From assembly GCA_015075585.1 (NCBI GenBank), contig JABTUB010000001.1, forward strand, positions 930,001 through 994,000: a DNA stretch of 64,000 bases, given 5' to 3'. The number at the start of each line of letters is the position of its first letter. Positions within the stretch are counted from its first letter, which is position 1. This DNA comes from Chloracidobacterium sp. GTDB taxonomy: Bacteria; Acidobacteriota; Blastocatellia; Pyrinomonadales; Pyrinomonadaceae. Below the pieces are notes generated by a model. That model was given only the letters and a program-made list of their open reading frames with translations. It ran no database searches and was not told the DNA's origin. Positions 7,696 to 16,842 of the stretch are shown in pieces. The position numbers were made by a program, and so were the translations under genes.

Positions 7696-9423
7696 AGTAC
7701 GATACACGGTTTCACACGCGGTTTGAAACACGATCAGCTTCGCCGCATCGAAAAGCTCGGCACCCGCCGCGTTGCTCCGGATTCGATCGTCTCGCCGGAG
7801 TTGGCTCGACAGATGACCGAGCTTTCAAACGAAACAGGGCGGCAGATAGGCGTGCTGCTCAACCGCAAGGGGCAAGTCGAATACGTGATGGTCGGCACCG
7901 CGAAGCAGATCGAGTTGCCGGACTTCGGGCGCGCCCGTGTGTCAGAAGGGAGATTTCGCGGACTCAGATGCGTACACACGCATCTGCTTGGCGAAAAGCT
8001 TACACAAGATGATCTGACCGACCTTGCTCTGCTGAGGCTCGACCTGATGTCGGCTATACAGGTGAACCGCAAGGACGGACTGCCGGGGCCGGTCTATTCG
8101 GCGCATCTCGTTCCGACCAACGCGGCACGGCTCGAATCCGAGCAAGACGCGCTTCCGTACGAGTTCCTTGAACCGGAACATCCCGCACAACTGAATACTA
8201 ACTTTACGGAGCTTATCAATTCCCTCGAGGACGAAATGGCTCGGGTTCGCCTCGCTGCTCCAAAGCGGCAGGCGGGCCGCGACCGCGCGATCTTGATCGG
8301 CGTAACAACGGGCGACATCGAGGCCGAGATCGAGTCGCTTAATGAACTCAAGGAGCTTGCCGGATCTGCTAATGTCGTTATCCTTGATACGGTCATCCAA
8401 AAGCGGCCGCAAATAGATGCAAAGACCGTTTTGGGAAAGGGTAAGTTGGATGAGATATTGATACGCTCGATGCGGCTCGGGGCCGACTTGCTTATTTTCG
8501 ACTCCGAATTGTCGCCGGCACAGGTACGCGTATTGAGCGAAGCAACCGAGTTGAAAGTGATAGACAGGCCGCAATTGATCCTCGACATATTTGCCCAGAG
8601 GGCACAGAGCAGGGAAGGTAAGCTGCAGGTCGAACTTGCCCAGCTCAAATACCTTCTGCCCCGCCTTGTCATCGGTCAGAATTCAGCATTCTCGCGTCTT
8701 GCGGGCGGCATTGGCGGAAGAGGCCCCGGCGAAACGAAGCTCGAGACCGACCGCCGCCGGGTTCGTGACCGCATCGCTCAGCTCGAACGGCAGGTCGATG
8801 CCCTCGGCAGGCAGAGGAACGAGCGGCGAAAGAACCGCGTGCAGAAACATCTGCCGCTGATCTCGCTGGTCGGTTACACTAACGCAGGCAAATCAACGCT
8901 TCTGAACACCCTCACGCGATCGAACGTTCATGCCGAGAAGAAGATGTTCGCCACGCTTGATCCGACATCACGGCGTCTTCGACTGCCGTATGACCAAGAG
9001 GTTATCATCAACGATACGGTCGGCTTTATCCGCGACCTTCCGGACGCACTCGTCTCTGCATTCCGTGCGACACTCGAAGAGATCGCCGACAGCGACCTGC
9101 TCATCCATGTGGTCGATGCATCAAATCCGCGTGTGATGCAGCAGATCGCATCGGTTAATAAGATCATCAGCGACCTGCATTTTGGCGATATCGCTCAACT
9201 GATCGTTTTGAACAAGTCGGATCTGCTGTCTGATGATGAGGTTGAGGTTCTAAGGCGGCAGATCGTGCTTGACAGCAGCGCGGCATGCGTGGCAATTTCA
9301 GCTATCCGCCGTGAAAGCCTAAGGCCGCTGGTCGATGCAGCCGCCTCACTGTTAAAGGTTGAAAGGCCATCGTACATTTCGGACGAGACAGCGAACACGT
9401 CGGCTGCGGCCACTGCTCAATGA
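7693..9423 (+). CDS. hflX: Ribosome-associated GTPase HflX
   Basis: A 576-residue GTPase that splits or rescues stalled 70S ribosomes. It is of the longer type with an N-terminal extension (residues 1-190), followed by the HflX domain (GDIEAEIESLNELKELA), the linker GGRGPGETKLETDRR and the G domain. G1 is GYTNAGKST with K400, the switch has ATLDPTSR, G3 is NDTVGFI and G4 is NKSD. Relatives begin M-x-T-I-H-G, and here the aligned codon is ATT (ISTIHG) at the correct distance from GGAGG. I therefore place the start at 7693, although a TTG lies further upstream at 7666. The stop overlaps the next start by four bases (ATGA). Confidence 0.9.
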   Translation: MSTIHGFTRGLKHDQLRRIEKLGTRRVAPDSIVSPELARQMTELSNETGRQIGVLLNRKGQVEYVMVGTAKQIELPDFGRARVSEGRFRGLRCVHTHLLGEKLTQDDLTDLALLRLDLMSAIQVNRKDGLPGPVYSAHLVPTNAARLESEQDALPYEFLEPEHPAQLNTNFTELINSLEDEMARVRLAAPKRQAGRDRAILIGVTTGDIEAEIESLNELKELAGSANVVILDTVIQKRPQIDAKTVLGKGKLDEILIRSMRLGADLLIFDSELSPAQVRVLSEATELKVIDRPQLILDIFAQRAQSREGKLQVELAQLKYLLPRLVIGQNSAFSRLAGGIGGRGPGETKLETDRRRVRDRIAQLERQVDALGRQRNERRKNRVQKHLPLISLVGYTNAGKSTLLNTLTRSNVHAEKKMFATLDPTSRRLRLPYDQEVIINDTVGFIRDLPDALVSAFRATLEEIADSDLLIHVVDASNPRVMQQIASVNKIISDLHFGDIAQLIVLNKSDLLSDDEVEVLRRQIVLDSSAACVAISAIRRESLRPLVDAAASLLKVERPSYISDETANTSAAATAQ

Positions 9424-11858
9424 AAAAGCGCATCGAGAAAATGAGATCACCGGCTGAGAAGCTGCTTCGGCGGTCATATGATGTCGTGTCAAAACCGCTA
9501 ACGATGCTGTCTGACACGCAGATCTTCTATGTCGGTTTTGCGCTTTTTTGTCTGATCACGACACTGCTCGTTCACAATCCGCTTTGGCGGGCAGCACCGG
9601 AACCTCCTTACAAGGTCGGCGATATCGTGCGGCAAACGGTGATCTCGCCTGCCGATATTAACTACACGGATGCGGCTGCGACGGAACGGCTGCGTGCAGA
9701 GGCTCAAACCGCCGTAAAACCGATCTTCAGGTACGAATCGAATAAATCAGAAGCTACGGTTCAAGGCTTTGTTTCGACGTGGGAAAAGCTTCAGCGTTTA
9801 CGCGACACATCGGAAAAAAGTGCGGGCACTGAGGCAAGATCGCAGGTGAAGTGGGACGGTGCGGGCGGCGCTGAGACCGCACGCGTACTGCTGTCGCGGC
9901 AATTCAGCCGGAATGAAATTGATGCGGTGCAGAGTGCATTAAGAGAGAGTTCGACCGGCTACATCTATGATGATTCTGACCGGCAGTACTTTAAGAACCA
10001 GGTCTTTGTTTTTGACCGCTCCAAGCCGAATCTTCAATCGAATGTTGCAATGCCGGAAAGCACGTGGACGGCTCTCTCTGCCGCTCGCGATAAGCTTAGG
10101 ACGAGAATTGAGGCGATCAAGAGCCTTTCCGAGAAGGAAGCTGAGGCATTCTACACAGCTACATCGATAATGATCGAGCCGAGCATCTCTTATGACAGCG
10201 TCGCGACCGAAAACGCCAGAGAGACGGCGGCACAGAATATCAAGCCCGCTGCGGTCGTGCTGAAACGCAGTCAGAAAGTGGCTAACCAAGGCGATATCGT
10301 TACGGCAGAAATGCTTTCGAACATTGCCGCGGTTCAGAACTACGGAGCCTCGACACGCCAGCTCGGACGTTTTCTCGGCATCCTGCTTTTGGTGATCGGA
10401 CTTTTCTGGGCGGCTTGGAAATTCGTTCAGCATCGCGGTGTGGTGCCGCGGCTTGCGCTTTCACCCAGAAAGACGTTCGCGCTTATCGGCTTCATTGTCG
10501 TGGTGCAGACAGGCGTTGTCGCGGTGCTGTTCAGGCTCGCGGAATTCACCGCCGACCAGAACGTGCAGCCTCCGTATAACGACCCGACACTCTGGGCGCT
10601 TGCAATACCTTTCGCCTCCGGCAGCTTGATGATGACGCTGCTTGCCGACAGGCCGACCGCCCTATTCGTAGGCCTTCTGAACGCTCTCATAACGGGCTTT
10701 ATGGCACCGCGAAGTTTTGAGTTCGCGCTTGTAGCGGCCCTCACATCCGCGGTCGCGGTTTACGGCATCGGGCGCTACCGAAACCGCCAGACCGTTACAA
10801 TGGCAGGTGCACTTGTCGGTACGGCATGCGTGCCGCTCGCATTGGCATTGATAGCGTATTCACAACAGCCGTTCATTCTGAATACGGTGCTCCTTGCGGT
10901 CGCCTGCTCGCTCGCGAGCGGTATAACGACGGCGGCGATCACGTCCGTCCTGCTGCCTATCTGCGAGAACTTTTTCGGTATCCTGACGGACGTAAAACTG
11001 CTGGAGCTTTCGAATGCCGATCTGCCGATACTCGGGCAGCTTGCGTTGCGTGCTCCGGGAACCAATCAGCATTCGCACGCCGTCGGACAACTTGCCGAAG
11101 AGGCCTGTCGCGTCGTCGGAGCCAACGGCCTGCTCGCACGGATAGGTGCTCTTTATCACGATATCGGCAAGATCGCGGCACCGGAACATTTTGTCGAAAA
11201 TCAACACGGCCGCAATCCGCACGACAAGCTAAAGCCACTGCAGAGTGCAAAGATCATCATCAGCCACGTAACCTACGGCACAAAACTTGGCCGTGAAATG
11301 GGCCTGCCGCAGCGGATCGTTGACTTTATTCCGCAGCATCACGGCACACGCACGCTGCACTATTTTCTTCGCAGGGCTCAGGATTCCGCTCGGCCTGACG
11401 AGGAGATATCAGAAAGCGATTTCAGATATCCTGGGCCGAAGCCGCAGTTCAAAGAGGCTGCGATAATGATGATCGCGGATTCGTGCGAAGCCGGTGCACG
11501 CTCGCTTGCAGAGCCCACACCGGAGAATATCCGCTTTATCGTTACCAAAATAGTCGATTCGATCTTAGGCGACGATCAGCTTGGCGAGTGCGACCTCACA
11601 CTGAGGGAATTGACACAGATACGCGAGTCCATGATCCGCTCGCTGATAGCTATTTATCACTCGCGTGTCGATTATCCGGGCTACGTGCCGCCGACGTCCG
11701 GGCAGTACAAACTATCGTCAGCAGAAGTAAAGGTTGTGGGCGGCGTACAATTCATCGACCCGAAAGATATTCCCGTAAGTCCCGGCGGTGAGATCGAAGA
11801 TGAGGCGATCGATCGTTCTGTCGAACCCGGCTTGGCCGATGCAAGATCGGCAAAATAG
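9420..11858 (+). CDS. PgpH-type 7TM receptor with HD hydrolase domain (cyclic-di-AMP phosphodiesterase family)
   Basis: A membrane phosphodiesterase of 812 residues. After a cytoplasmic start and one helix (FYVGFALFCLITTLLV, about 36-52) comes an extracellular 7TMR-HDED region (to about 305), then a block of membrane helices (about 315-510) and a cytoplasmic HD domain. The HDIG motif is intact at H580-D581-I-G, and further metal-ligand histidines are present in IISHVTYG and PQHHGTRT. PgpH proteins hydrolyse cyclic-di-AMP (established in Listeria); the nucleotide used here is inferred. The ATG overlaps the hflX stop. The C-terminus ends in an acidic tail. Confidence 0.88.
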   Translation: MKKRIEKMRSPAEKLLRRSYDVVSKPLTMLSDTQIFYVGFALFCLITTLLVHNPLWRAAPEPPYKVGDIVRQTVISPADINYTDAAATERLRAEAQTAVKPIFRYESNKSEATVQGFVSTWEKLQRLRDTSEKSAGTEARSQVKWDGAGGAETARVLLSRQFSRNEIDAVQSALRESSTGYIYDDSDRQYFKNQVFVFDRSKPNLQSNVAMPESTWTALSAARDKLRTRIEAIKSLSEKEAEAFYTATSIMIEPSISYDSVATENARETAAQNIKPAAVVLKRSQKVANQGDIVTAEMLSNIAAVQNYGASTRQLGRFLGILLLVIGLFWAAWKFVQHRGVVPRLALSPRKTFALIGFIVVVQTGVVAVLFRLAEFTADQNVQPPYNDPTLWALAIPFASGSLMMTLLADRPTALFVGLLNALITGFMAPRSFEFALVAALTSAVAVYGIGRYRNRQTVTMAGALVGTACVPLALALIAYSQQPFILNTVLLAVACSLASGITTAAITSVLLPICENFFGILTDVKLLELSNADLPILGQLALRAPGTNQHSHAVGQLAEEACRVVGANGLLARIGALYHDIGKIAAPEHFVENQHGRNPHDKLKPLQSAKIIISHVTYGTKLGREMGLPQRIVDFIPQHHGTRTLHYFLRRAQDSARPDEEISESDFRYPGPKPQFKEAAIMMIADSCEAGARSLAEPTPENIRFIVTKIVDSILGDDQLGECDLTLRELTQIRESMIRSLIAIYHSRVDYPGYVPPTSGQYKLSSAEVKVVGGVQFIDPKDIPVSPGGEIEDEAIDRSVEPGLADARSAK

Positions 11859-11863
11859 CCATT

Positions 11864-12310
11864 ATGCTTACACGTTACACATTCTGGCTAACGGCGGCGA
11901 TCCTGTTTATGTTCCTTGCTGCCGTGCTCCACTCGATAAGTTTTTTTATCGTGCCGGAACTTAGCAATGAATCAGAGCTTCAGCTCTATACGCTCATGAC
12001 CACATATCGTTCGGATCTTGGGCTTGGCTTTTCGCCGAGTTTATGGGACCTGTTCCGAGCCTTTAGTTTCTGCTTTCCGCTGCTTTGTTTGTCCGGCGGT
12101 TCAATGCTTGGTTATTTGCTGTTGAGGCATCTGGGTGAATCGCTTATGCGGCCGCTCATCGCCATTCAGCTTGCGATCTTTGGGGTTTGTTTGATCGTTT
12201 TTGTGTTCTTTACTTTCTTTCCGCCCATTGCAATGACGGCGCTGGTCGTAGTCAATCTCGGTCTTGCATATTTCTTTTGTCCGGCAAAGCCTTTTGAAGA
12301 CGATTTCTAG
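11864..12310 (+). CDS. Small four-helix membrane protein of unknown function
   Basis: 148 residues with four hydrophobic spans, at about 8-30, 66-88, 97-120 and 122-140. The loop after the first helix contains the pattern TTYRSDLGLGFSPSLWDLF, and the C-terminus is acidic (KPFEDDF). I do not recognise a firm family; the loop resembles some LIC_13387-like membrane proteins. It follows the PgpH-type gene by five bases and so sits at the end of the hflX operon. Its 3' end overlaps the convergent HIT gene by four bases. Confidence 0.7.
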   Translation: MLTRYTFWLTAAILFMFLAAVLHSISFFIVPELSNESELQLYTLMTTYRSDLGLGFSPSLWDLFRAFSFCFPLLCLSGGSMLGYLLLRHLGESLMRPLIAIQLAIFGVCLIVFVFFTFFPPIAMTALVVVNLGLAYFFCPAKPFEDDF

Positions 12311-12789
12311 AAAAGAGGTGCGAGCCTGCGATAAGTGTCCGGCAGGCTTTCAGGAAGGTTGCGCGTCTGGCCGATAGCTGTCATGAAATTGACATCTCCC
12401 GTCCATCTCGGCAGAACATGCATATGGTAATGTTCTGCGACACCTGCTCCGGCGGCTTTACCAAGATTCATGCCGATATTCATTCCGTCAGGGTCGTAGG
12501 TCTGTGCGATGGCCTCTGCGGAACGCCGCACAAGATCCATCATTTCGTCGGTCGAAGCTTTTGAGGCGGCAACAGGTGATGCGGTGTGATCGAAGGGGAC
12601 GACCATCAGATGGCCTGATGTGTAAGGATAGATATTGAGTACCACAAAGTTGAACTCGGCCCTGTGGAGGATAAAATTATCCTCGTCAGTAGCCGAGTTC
12701 TGAAGTATCCCGCAAAAAGCGCACTTCGCTGATGAAGCTGAGGCTTTTGTGATGTAGTCGTAGCGCCAAGGGCTCCAAAGGACATCCAT
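12307..12789 (-). CDS. HIT-family nucleotide hydrolase or phosphorylase
   Basis: A 160-residue histidine-triad protein, of the type that hydrolyses or phosphorolyses dinucleoside polyphosphates such as AP4A. The histidine triad is HYHMHVLP (H120, H122, H124). An N-terminal zinc pair is C23-A-F-C26, and SGHLMVVPFDH provides the expected beta strand. It begins MDVLWSPWRYDYI, which is typical of the bacterial AP4A phosphorylase-like group. It lies 8 bases behind the HU/IHF gene on the same strand, so the two are co-transcribed. Confidence 0.9.
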   Translation of the reverse strand: MDVLWSPWRYDYITKASASSAKCAFCGILQNSATDEDNFILHRAEFNFVVLNIYPYTSGHLMVVPFDHTASPVAASKASTDEMMDLVRRSAEAIAQTYDPDGMNIGMNLGKAAGAGVAEHYHMHVLPRWTGDVNFMTAIGQTRNLPESLPDTYRRLAPLF

Positions 12790-12797
12790 GGCGGCTC

Positions 12798-13076
12798 CTA
12801 AGCGTTGTTGATCAGCTCCTTGAGTTCCTTGCCGGGCTTGAAATAGGCAACACGCTTTGCCGGTATCTCGACAGGATCACCGGTCTTGGGATTTCGGCCC
12901 TTGCGCGAGTTGCGTTCGCGAACACGAAAACTGCCAAATCCGCGAAGCTCGATCTTTTCACCCTTATTCAGCGAATGCGTGATGCTGTCGAAGATTATCT
13001 CGACAAGCTGCTCGGCATCCTTTTTGGTCATGTCCGCTTCGCGGGCAACTCTCTCAACCAGATCGGCTTTTGTCAT
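12798..13076 (-). CDS. HU/IHF-family DNA-bending protein
   Basis: A 92-residue histone-like protein that bends DNA as a dimer. The N-terminal helices (MTKADLVERVA) are followed by the family's beta-arm region with GFGSFRVRERNSRKGRNP and the arm tip KTGDPVEIP, then KRVAYFKPGKELKE. The arm proline and the RNP signature fit IHF/HU equally well. Some features (GFGSF, RKGRNP) favour the IHF-alpha group, but I leave the symbol empty. It lies 40 bases behind rpsA on the same strand. Confidence 0.92.
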   Translation of the reverse strand: MTKADLVERVAREADMTKKDAEQLVEIIFDSITHSLNKGEKIELRGFGSFRVRERNSRKGRNPKTGDPVEIPAKRVAYFKPGKELKELINNA

Positions 13077-13116
13077 TTGCTATCTGTTCTCCGTGATGAA
13101 ATATGGCACGGCTTTT

Positions 13117-15249
13117 TTACGCAGACTGCGTCTCCGAATCTTCGGCGGCGGCCTGCTCAGCAACAGGGGCTTCTGCTGCCGGTTCCACTACGGTTGCTTC
13201 TTCCGCCTGAACTGCATCGGTTGCCGCAGGTTCCTCGACGGCGGCAGATGCTTCAGTCTCGGCCTCGGCTGATGCGTCAGCCGAACTCGCCTCGTCGGCG
13301 CTCGCCGCATCTGCCGCGGCCGCTGCTTCCTTAGCGGCGTATTCCTCGGCCCGTTGGCGTTTTGCCTCAGCCTTAGCACGCTTTTTCTCTTCCGGATCGA
13401 CGTCGGCCGGAGCATCTTCTCCGGCATTGCCGAGTCTCAGATTCGCAAGCTCGCCGAGCGATGCCATGCCGCCTTTCGCTTCGGTCGAGTACATTCTTGA
13501 ATCAACGATCGGCTCGTCATCTTTACCGACCGCGCGGTGCGAAAGTCCGATCTTCTGCTCGACCTGATCGATGCGCAGGATCTTGAAGTCCATTTCCTGG
13601 CCGACCGATGCGATCGACTCGGGCCGATCGACCCTTTCGTCCGAAAGTTCAGAGATATGGCAAAGGCCCTCAAGTCCCTCATCAAGCTCAACAAAGACGC
13701 CGAAATTCGTAAAACGCGTAACCTTGCCCTTGATCGTGTCGCCTGCACGGTGGGTCGCCGCGAATGTCTCCCAGACGCTCGGCGTAAGATCCTTCATTGA
13801 AAGCGAAAGACGCTGACCGGCTTTATCGATCGCCGTAACGACAGCATCGACCTCTTGATCCTTCTTCAGCACATCCTTCGGATGTTTGATCTTTTTCGCC
13901 CAAGTAATGTCAGAGACATGAACCAGGCCGTCGATACCCTCTTCGATCTCGACGAACGCTCCGAAATCAGTAAGGCTGCGTACGCGGCCATGTATCTTTG
14001 TGCCGATCGGATACCGAAGATCGACCGTCGCCCACGGATTCTCCTGGAACTGCTTCATTCCGAGGCTGATGCGTTTTTCTTCAGTATCGACGCCCAGCAC
14101 CTGGACCTCGACCACATCGCCGCGGTTAAAGAGTTTCTTGGGGCTTTGAGCCCTGCGTGTCCACGAGATCTCTGAGACGTGAACCAGGCCTTCGACGCCC
14201 GGTTCGAGTTCGACGAATACGCCATAGTCGGTAACGGACGAAACCGTTCCTTTGACCTTGGAATTTACCGGATAGACCTCGATAACGGTTGACCACGGGT
14301 CGGGAAGGAGTTGTTTATAGCCGAGCGAGATCTTATCCTTCTCACGATCGAGCTTAAGTATCTTGACCTGGATATGATCATCGACCTTGAACATATCGCT
14401 CGGGTGACGAAGCCTGCCCCAGGACATATCCGTTACGTGCAGCAGTCCGTCGATACCGCCGATATCGACAAAAGCGCCGTACTCGGTGAGGTTCTTAATG
14501 GTGCCTTCGACAACATAGCCTACATCTACCTTTGAAAGGGTCTCCAACTTCTGCTCGTTGATCACCTCATCGGTCAGGACCTTTCGCGAAAGGACGACAT
14601 TGTTGCGCCGACGGCTGAATTTGATGATCTTTGCTTCGATCTGCTGGCCTTTATATTGGTCGAGGCCATGTATCGGCCGTGAATCGATCTGCGAACCGGG
14701 CAAGAACGCCTCGACGCCGTTCACGTCAACGCGAAGGCCGCCCTTCGTCTTGTCGATCACGGTTCCGACAACAGGTGTGCCGTCGTGAAATGCCTTTTCG
14801 AGTTCGCCCCACGCCTTGCGGCCGATAGCGTCGGTGCGGGAAAGTACCGGCGGTCCGTCACCTGAATGGAGGCTCTTGAGCACGACCTCGACCTCGTCGT
14901 CAACGTTTACGCTGACCTGACCGTCTTCACCGAGAAACTCCTCGATCGGAGCCATTCCTTCGCTCTTGTAGCCAAAATCGATCAGGATCCCGCGATCGGA
15001 GATCCCGACGACCTTGCCCTGGACAAGTTCACCCGGCTGGTATGCCGTTTGTTCCTGTTCGAACTCTTTAAGGATGGCGCCGAAATCGACATCGCCGGAG
15101 GGCGATGTTTCGTCAACAGCGACAGCGGTTGCTGTCGGTTCGGTGGTTGTGGCCTCAGCGGCCGCTGCTTGTGTCGTTTCGATCGTGTCTGTGGCCGCAG
15201 GTTCCTGTACGGGAGTTTCCTCGACCTCGTTAATAACCTCGTTTGTCAT
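13117..15249 (-). CDS. rpsA: 30S ribosomal protein S1
   Basis: A 710-residue RNA-binding protein with six S1 repeats (about 70-600) recognisable by repeated 'G.V....YG.FV.....GL.H.S....' units, e.g. LTEYGAFVDIGGIDGLLHVTD and LTDFGAFVEIEEGIDGLVH. It anchors mRNA on the small subunit. An acidic Glu/Ala/Thr-rich N-terminal segment (1-55) and a long C-terminal low-complexity tail of Ala, Glu, Asp and Ser (about 625-710) flank the repeats. The tail is longer than in E. coli S1. An AAGGAAG ribosome site precedes the ATG. The promoter found upstream predicts a leader of about 145 bases. Confidence 0.95.
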   Translation of the reverse strand: MTNEVINEVEETPVQEPAATDTIETTQAAAAEATTTEPTATAVAVDETSPSGDVDFGAILKEFEQEQTAYQPGELVQGKVVGISDRGILIDFGYKSEGMAPIEEFLGEDGQVSVNVDDEVEVVLKSLHSGDGPPVLSRTDAIGRKAWGELEKAFHDGTPVVGTVIDKTKGGLRVDVNGVEAFLPGSQIDSRPIHGLDQYKGQQIEAKIIKFSRRRNNVVLSRKVLTDEVINEQKLETLSKVDVGYVVEGTIKNLTEYGAFVDIGGIDGLLHVTDMSWGRLRHPSDMFKVDDHIQVKILKLDREKDKISLGYKQLLPDPWSTVIEVYPVNSKVKGTVSSVTDYGVFVELEPGVEGLVHVSEISWTRRAQSPKKLFNRGDVVEVQVLGVDTEEKRISLGMKQFQENPWATVDLRYPIGTKIHGRVRSLTDFGAFVEIEEGIDGLVHVSDITWAKKIKHPKDVLKKDQEVDAVVTAIDKAGQRLSLSMKDLTPSVWETFAATHRAGDTIKGKVTRFTNFGVFVELDEGLEGLCHISELSDERVDRPESIASVGQEMDFKILRIDQVEQKIGLSHRAVGKDDEPIVDSRMYSTEAKGGMASLGELANLRLGNAGEDAPADVDPEEKKRAKAEAKRQRAEEYAAKEAAAAADAASADEASSADASAEAETEASAAVEEPAATDAVQAEEATVVEPAAEAPVAEQAAAEDSETQSA

Positions 15250-15400
15250 TTACCGGTAAATAAGCTTCCTTTTTTTGATCTGCTGCACCTAAACGCGCGT
15301 CCGTGCAGCTTCTTACCAGATCGAATCGTCTAAATACTACTCGGGCCTGATGGACATAAGCGTCAATGAGGGCTTTTCGCTCGATGTGGTAAACCTTGAA

Positions 15401-15428
15401 TTTATACGCAATCGGGTGCTTCTGTCAA
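15401..15428 (-). promoter_or_regulatory. Promoter of rpsA
   Basis: On the minus strand a perfect TTGACA (15428-15423) is separated by 16 bases from TATAAA (15406-15401). The start site would be near 15394, leaving about 145 untranslated bases before the rpsA ATG. That is long enough for a feedback-regulatory leader such as S1 proteins use elsewhere. Confidence 0.65.
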
Positions 15429-15497
15429 GACTTCACCACGCAAAAGCCTTAGAAAATAAATATTTTAGGCGATTTTGGACGTGGGTGATGCTGGCCG

Positions 15498-16652
15498 TCA
15501 ATGTCGGGTTATTATGTCACCGATCCTTCCGACGCCGCTTGATCGTTCCATTTCTTCCTTTGCAATGGTCGTGGTGTTGTGGATGCCGGCAAGGCGAAGG
15601 CGGAATTCATCCGGATTTGTTGAGCCGCGAAGTGCCTCGTCAAGCGAGATAAGGCCTGACTGGTATAGGTAGAATAGCGATTGATCGAACGTCTGCATTC
15701 CATACTGCGAAGTGCCGGCGGCGATCGCATCACGAATTGCGTTGGTCTTGTCTTCGTGAAGGATGTAATCGCGTATGAGCGGCGTCGAGATCAGCACTTC
15801 GACAGCCGGTATCCGGCTGTTGCCCTTTGCTGAACGCATCAACCGCTGTGAGACTACCGCACGCAGAAGGCCTGCAAGCTGTATCCTTACGCTCCGCTGT
15901 TGATATGGCGGAAATGCTGAAATGATTCGGGTTAGAGTTTCTGAAGCATCGAGCGTATGCAGAGTTGATAGGACGAGATGCCCGGTTTCTGCCGCAACAA
16001 GGGCCGTCTCAATGGTCTCAAGGTCGCGCATTTCGCCCACGAGTATCACATCCGGATCCTGACGAAGGCTGCCGCGCAATGCCTCGGCAAAGTTGCGCGT
16101 GTCCACATCGACCTCACGCTGCGTCACGAATGATTGTTTGTCCTTGTGGAGGTACTCGATCGGATCCTCGATCGTAACAATGTGGCAGTTTCGGTTTTGA
16201 TTGATGTGATCGACAATGGCGGCAAGCGTGGTCGATTTGCCCGAACCGGTCGTTCCCGTAACAATTACAAGTCCACGCCGCTCTTCGGCAACGTTTGACA
16301 GTATCGGCGGCAAGCCCAATTCAGCGAACGAGCGTATCGAATCGGATATTACGCGGGCGACGATACCGATCGAGTTGCGCTGCTGAAAGATATTCACGCG
16401 AAATCTCCCCAACCCCGGAACACCGTAGCCGATATCGACCTCGAAAGCCTCTTTGAAATGCTGCTTCTGCCTGTTCGACATCATCGAGAACGCCATTTCG
16501 AGCGTCTCATCCTGCGACATTTTGGCAACGCCGGTGAGCGGCTTAAGCTCGCCCGTTACGCGGATGACAGGAAATGAGCCTGCCCGCAGGTGCAGGTCAG
16601 AGGCACCAAAGCTCATGGCCATTCTCAGAAGGTCGTCTATTCGCGTGGACAT
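15498..16652 (-). CDS. pilT: Type IV pilus retraction ATPase PilT
   Basis: A 384-residue hexameric ATPase that powers pilus retraction (twitching). The N-terminal domain has ASDLHLRAGSFPVIRVTG. Walker A is GTTGSGKS (133-140), the Asp box region is NCHIVTIEDPIEYLH, Walker B is ILVGEMRDLETI, and the His box is GHLVLSTLHT. The C-terminus includes the AIRDAIAAG-type motif seen in PilT. No other pilus genes are adjacent, which is common for pilT copies. A promoter with TTGACC and TAAACT lies upstream. Confidence 0.93.
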   Translation of the reverse strand: MSTRIDDLLRMAMSFGASDLHLRAGSFPVIRVTGELKPLTGVAKMSQDETLEMAFSMMSNRQKQHFKEAFEVDIGYGVPGLGRFRVNIFQQRNSIGIVARVISDSIRSFAELGLPPILSNVAEERRGLVIVTGTTGSGKSTTLAAIVDHINQNRNCHIVTIEDPIEYLHKDKQSFVTQREVDVDTRNFAEALRGSLRQDPDVILVGEMRDLETIETALVAAETGHLVLSTLHTLDASETLTRIISAFPPYQQRSVRIQLAGLLRAVVSQRLMRSAKGNSRIPAVEVLISTPLIRDYILHEDKTNAIRDAIAAGTSQYGMQTFDQSLFYLYQSGLISLDEALRGSTNPDEFRLRLAGIHNTTTIAKEEMERSSGVGRIGDIITRH

Positions 16653-16743
16653 ACGGCTTGCGACGGATAAGGAGGTTCAGCGGCCAAGGGCAACATGCGC
16701 CCGAAAAATGCTGAGGTTGGCCGCGGAACGATTACTAAATCAC

Positions 16744-16773
16744 AGTTTAGACCTAATTGATCAAAATGGTCAA
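16744..16773 (-). promoter_or_regulatory. Probable promoter of pilT
   Basis: Minus-strand TTGACC (16773-16768), an 18-base spacer and TAAACT (16749-16744). It lies in the 190-base gap between the divergent pilT and beta-propeller genes. Confidence 0.45.
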
Positions 16774-16842
16774 CAAGTTTTTGACGTGAATCCGCATACG
16801 TATTCGACAACCCGAAACTCCAGAACGTAGAATCGAACCTGA

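Noticed and set aside
15350..15652. 100-codon plus-strand frame between rpsA and pilT
   Set aside because: It covers the rpsA promoter and runs into the antisense of pilT; there is no ribosome site or motif.
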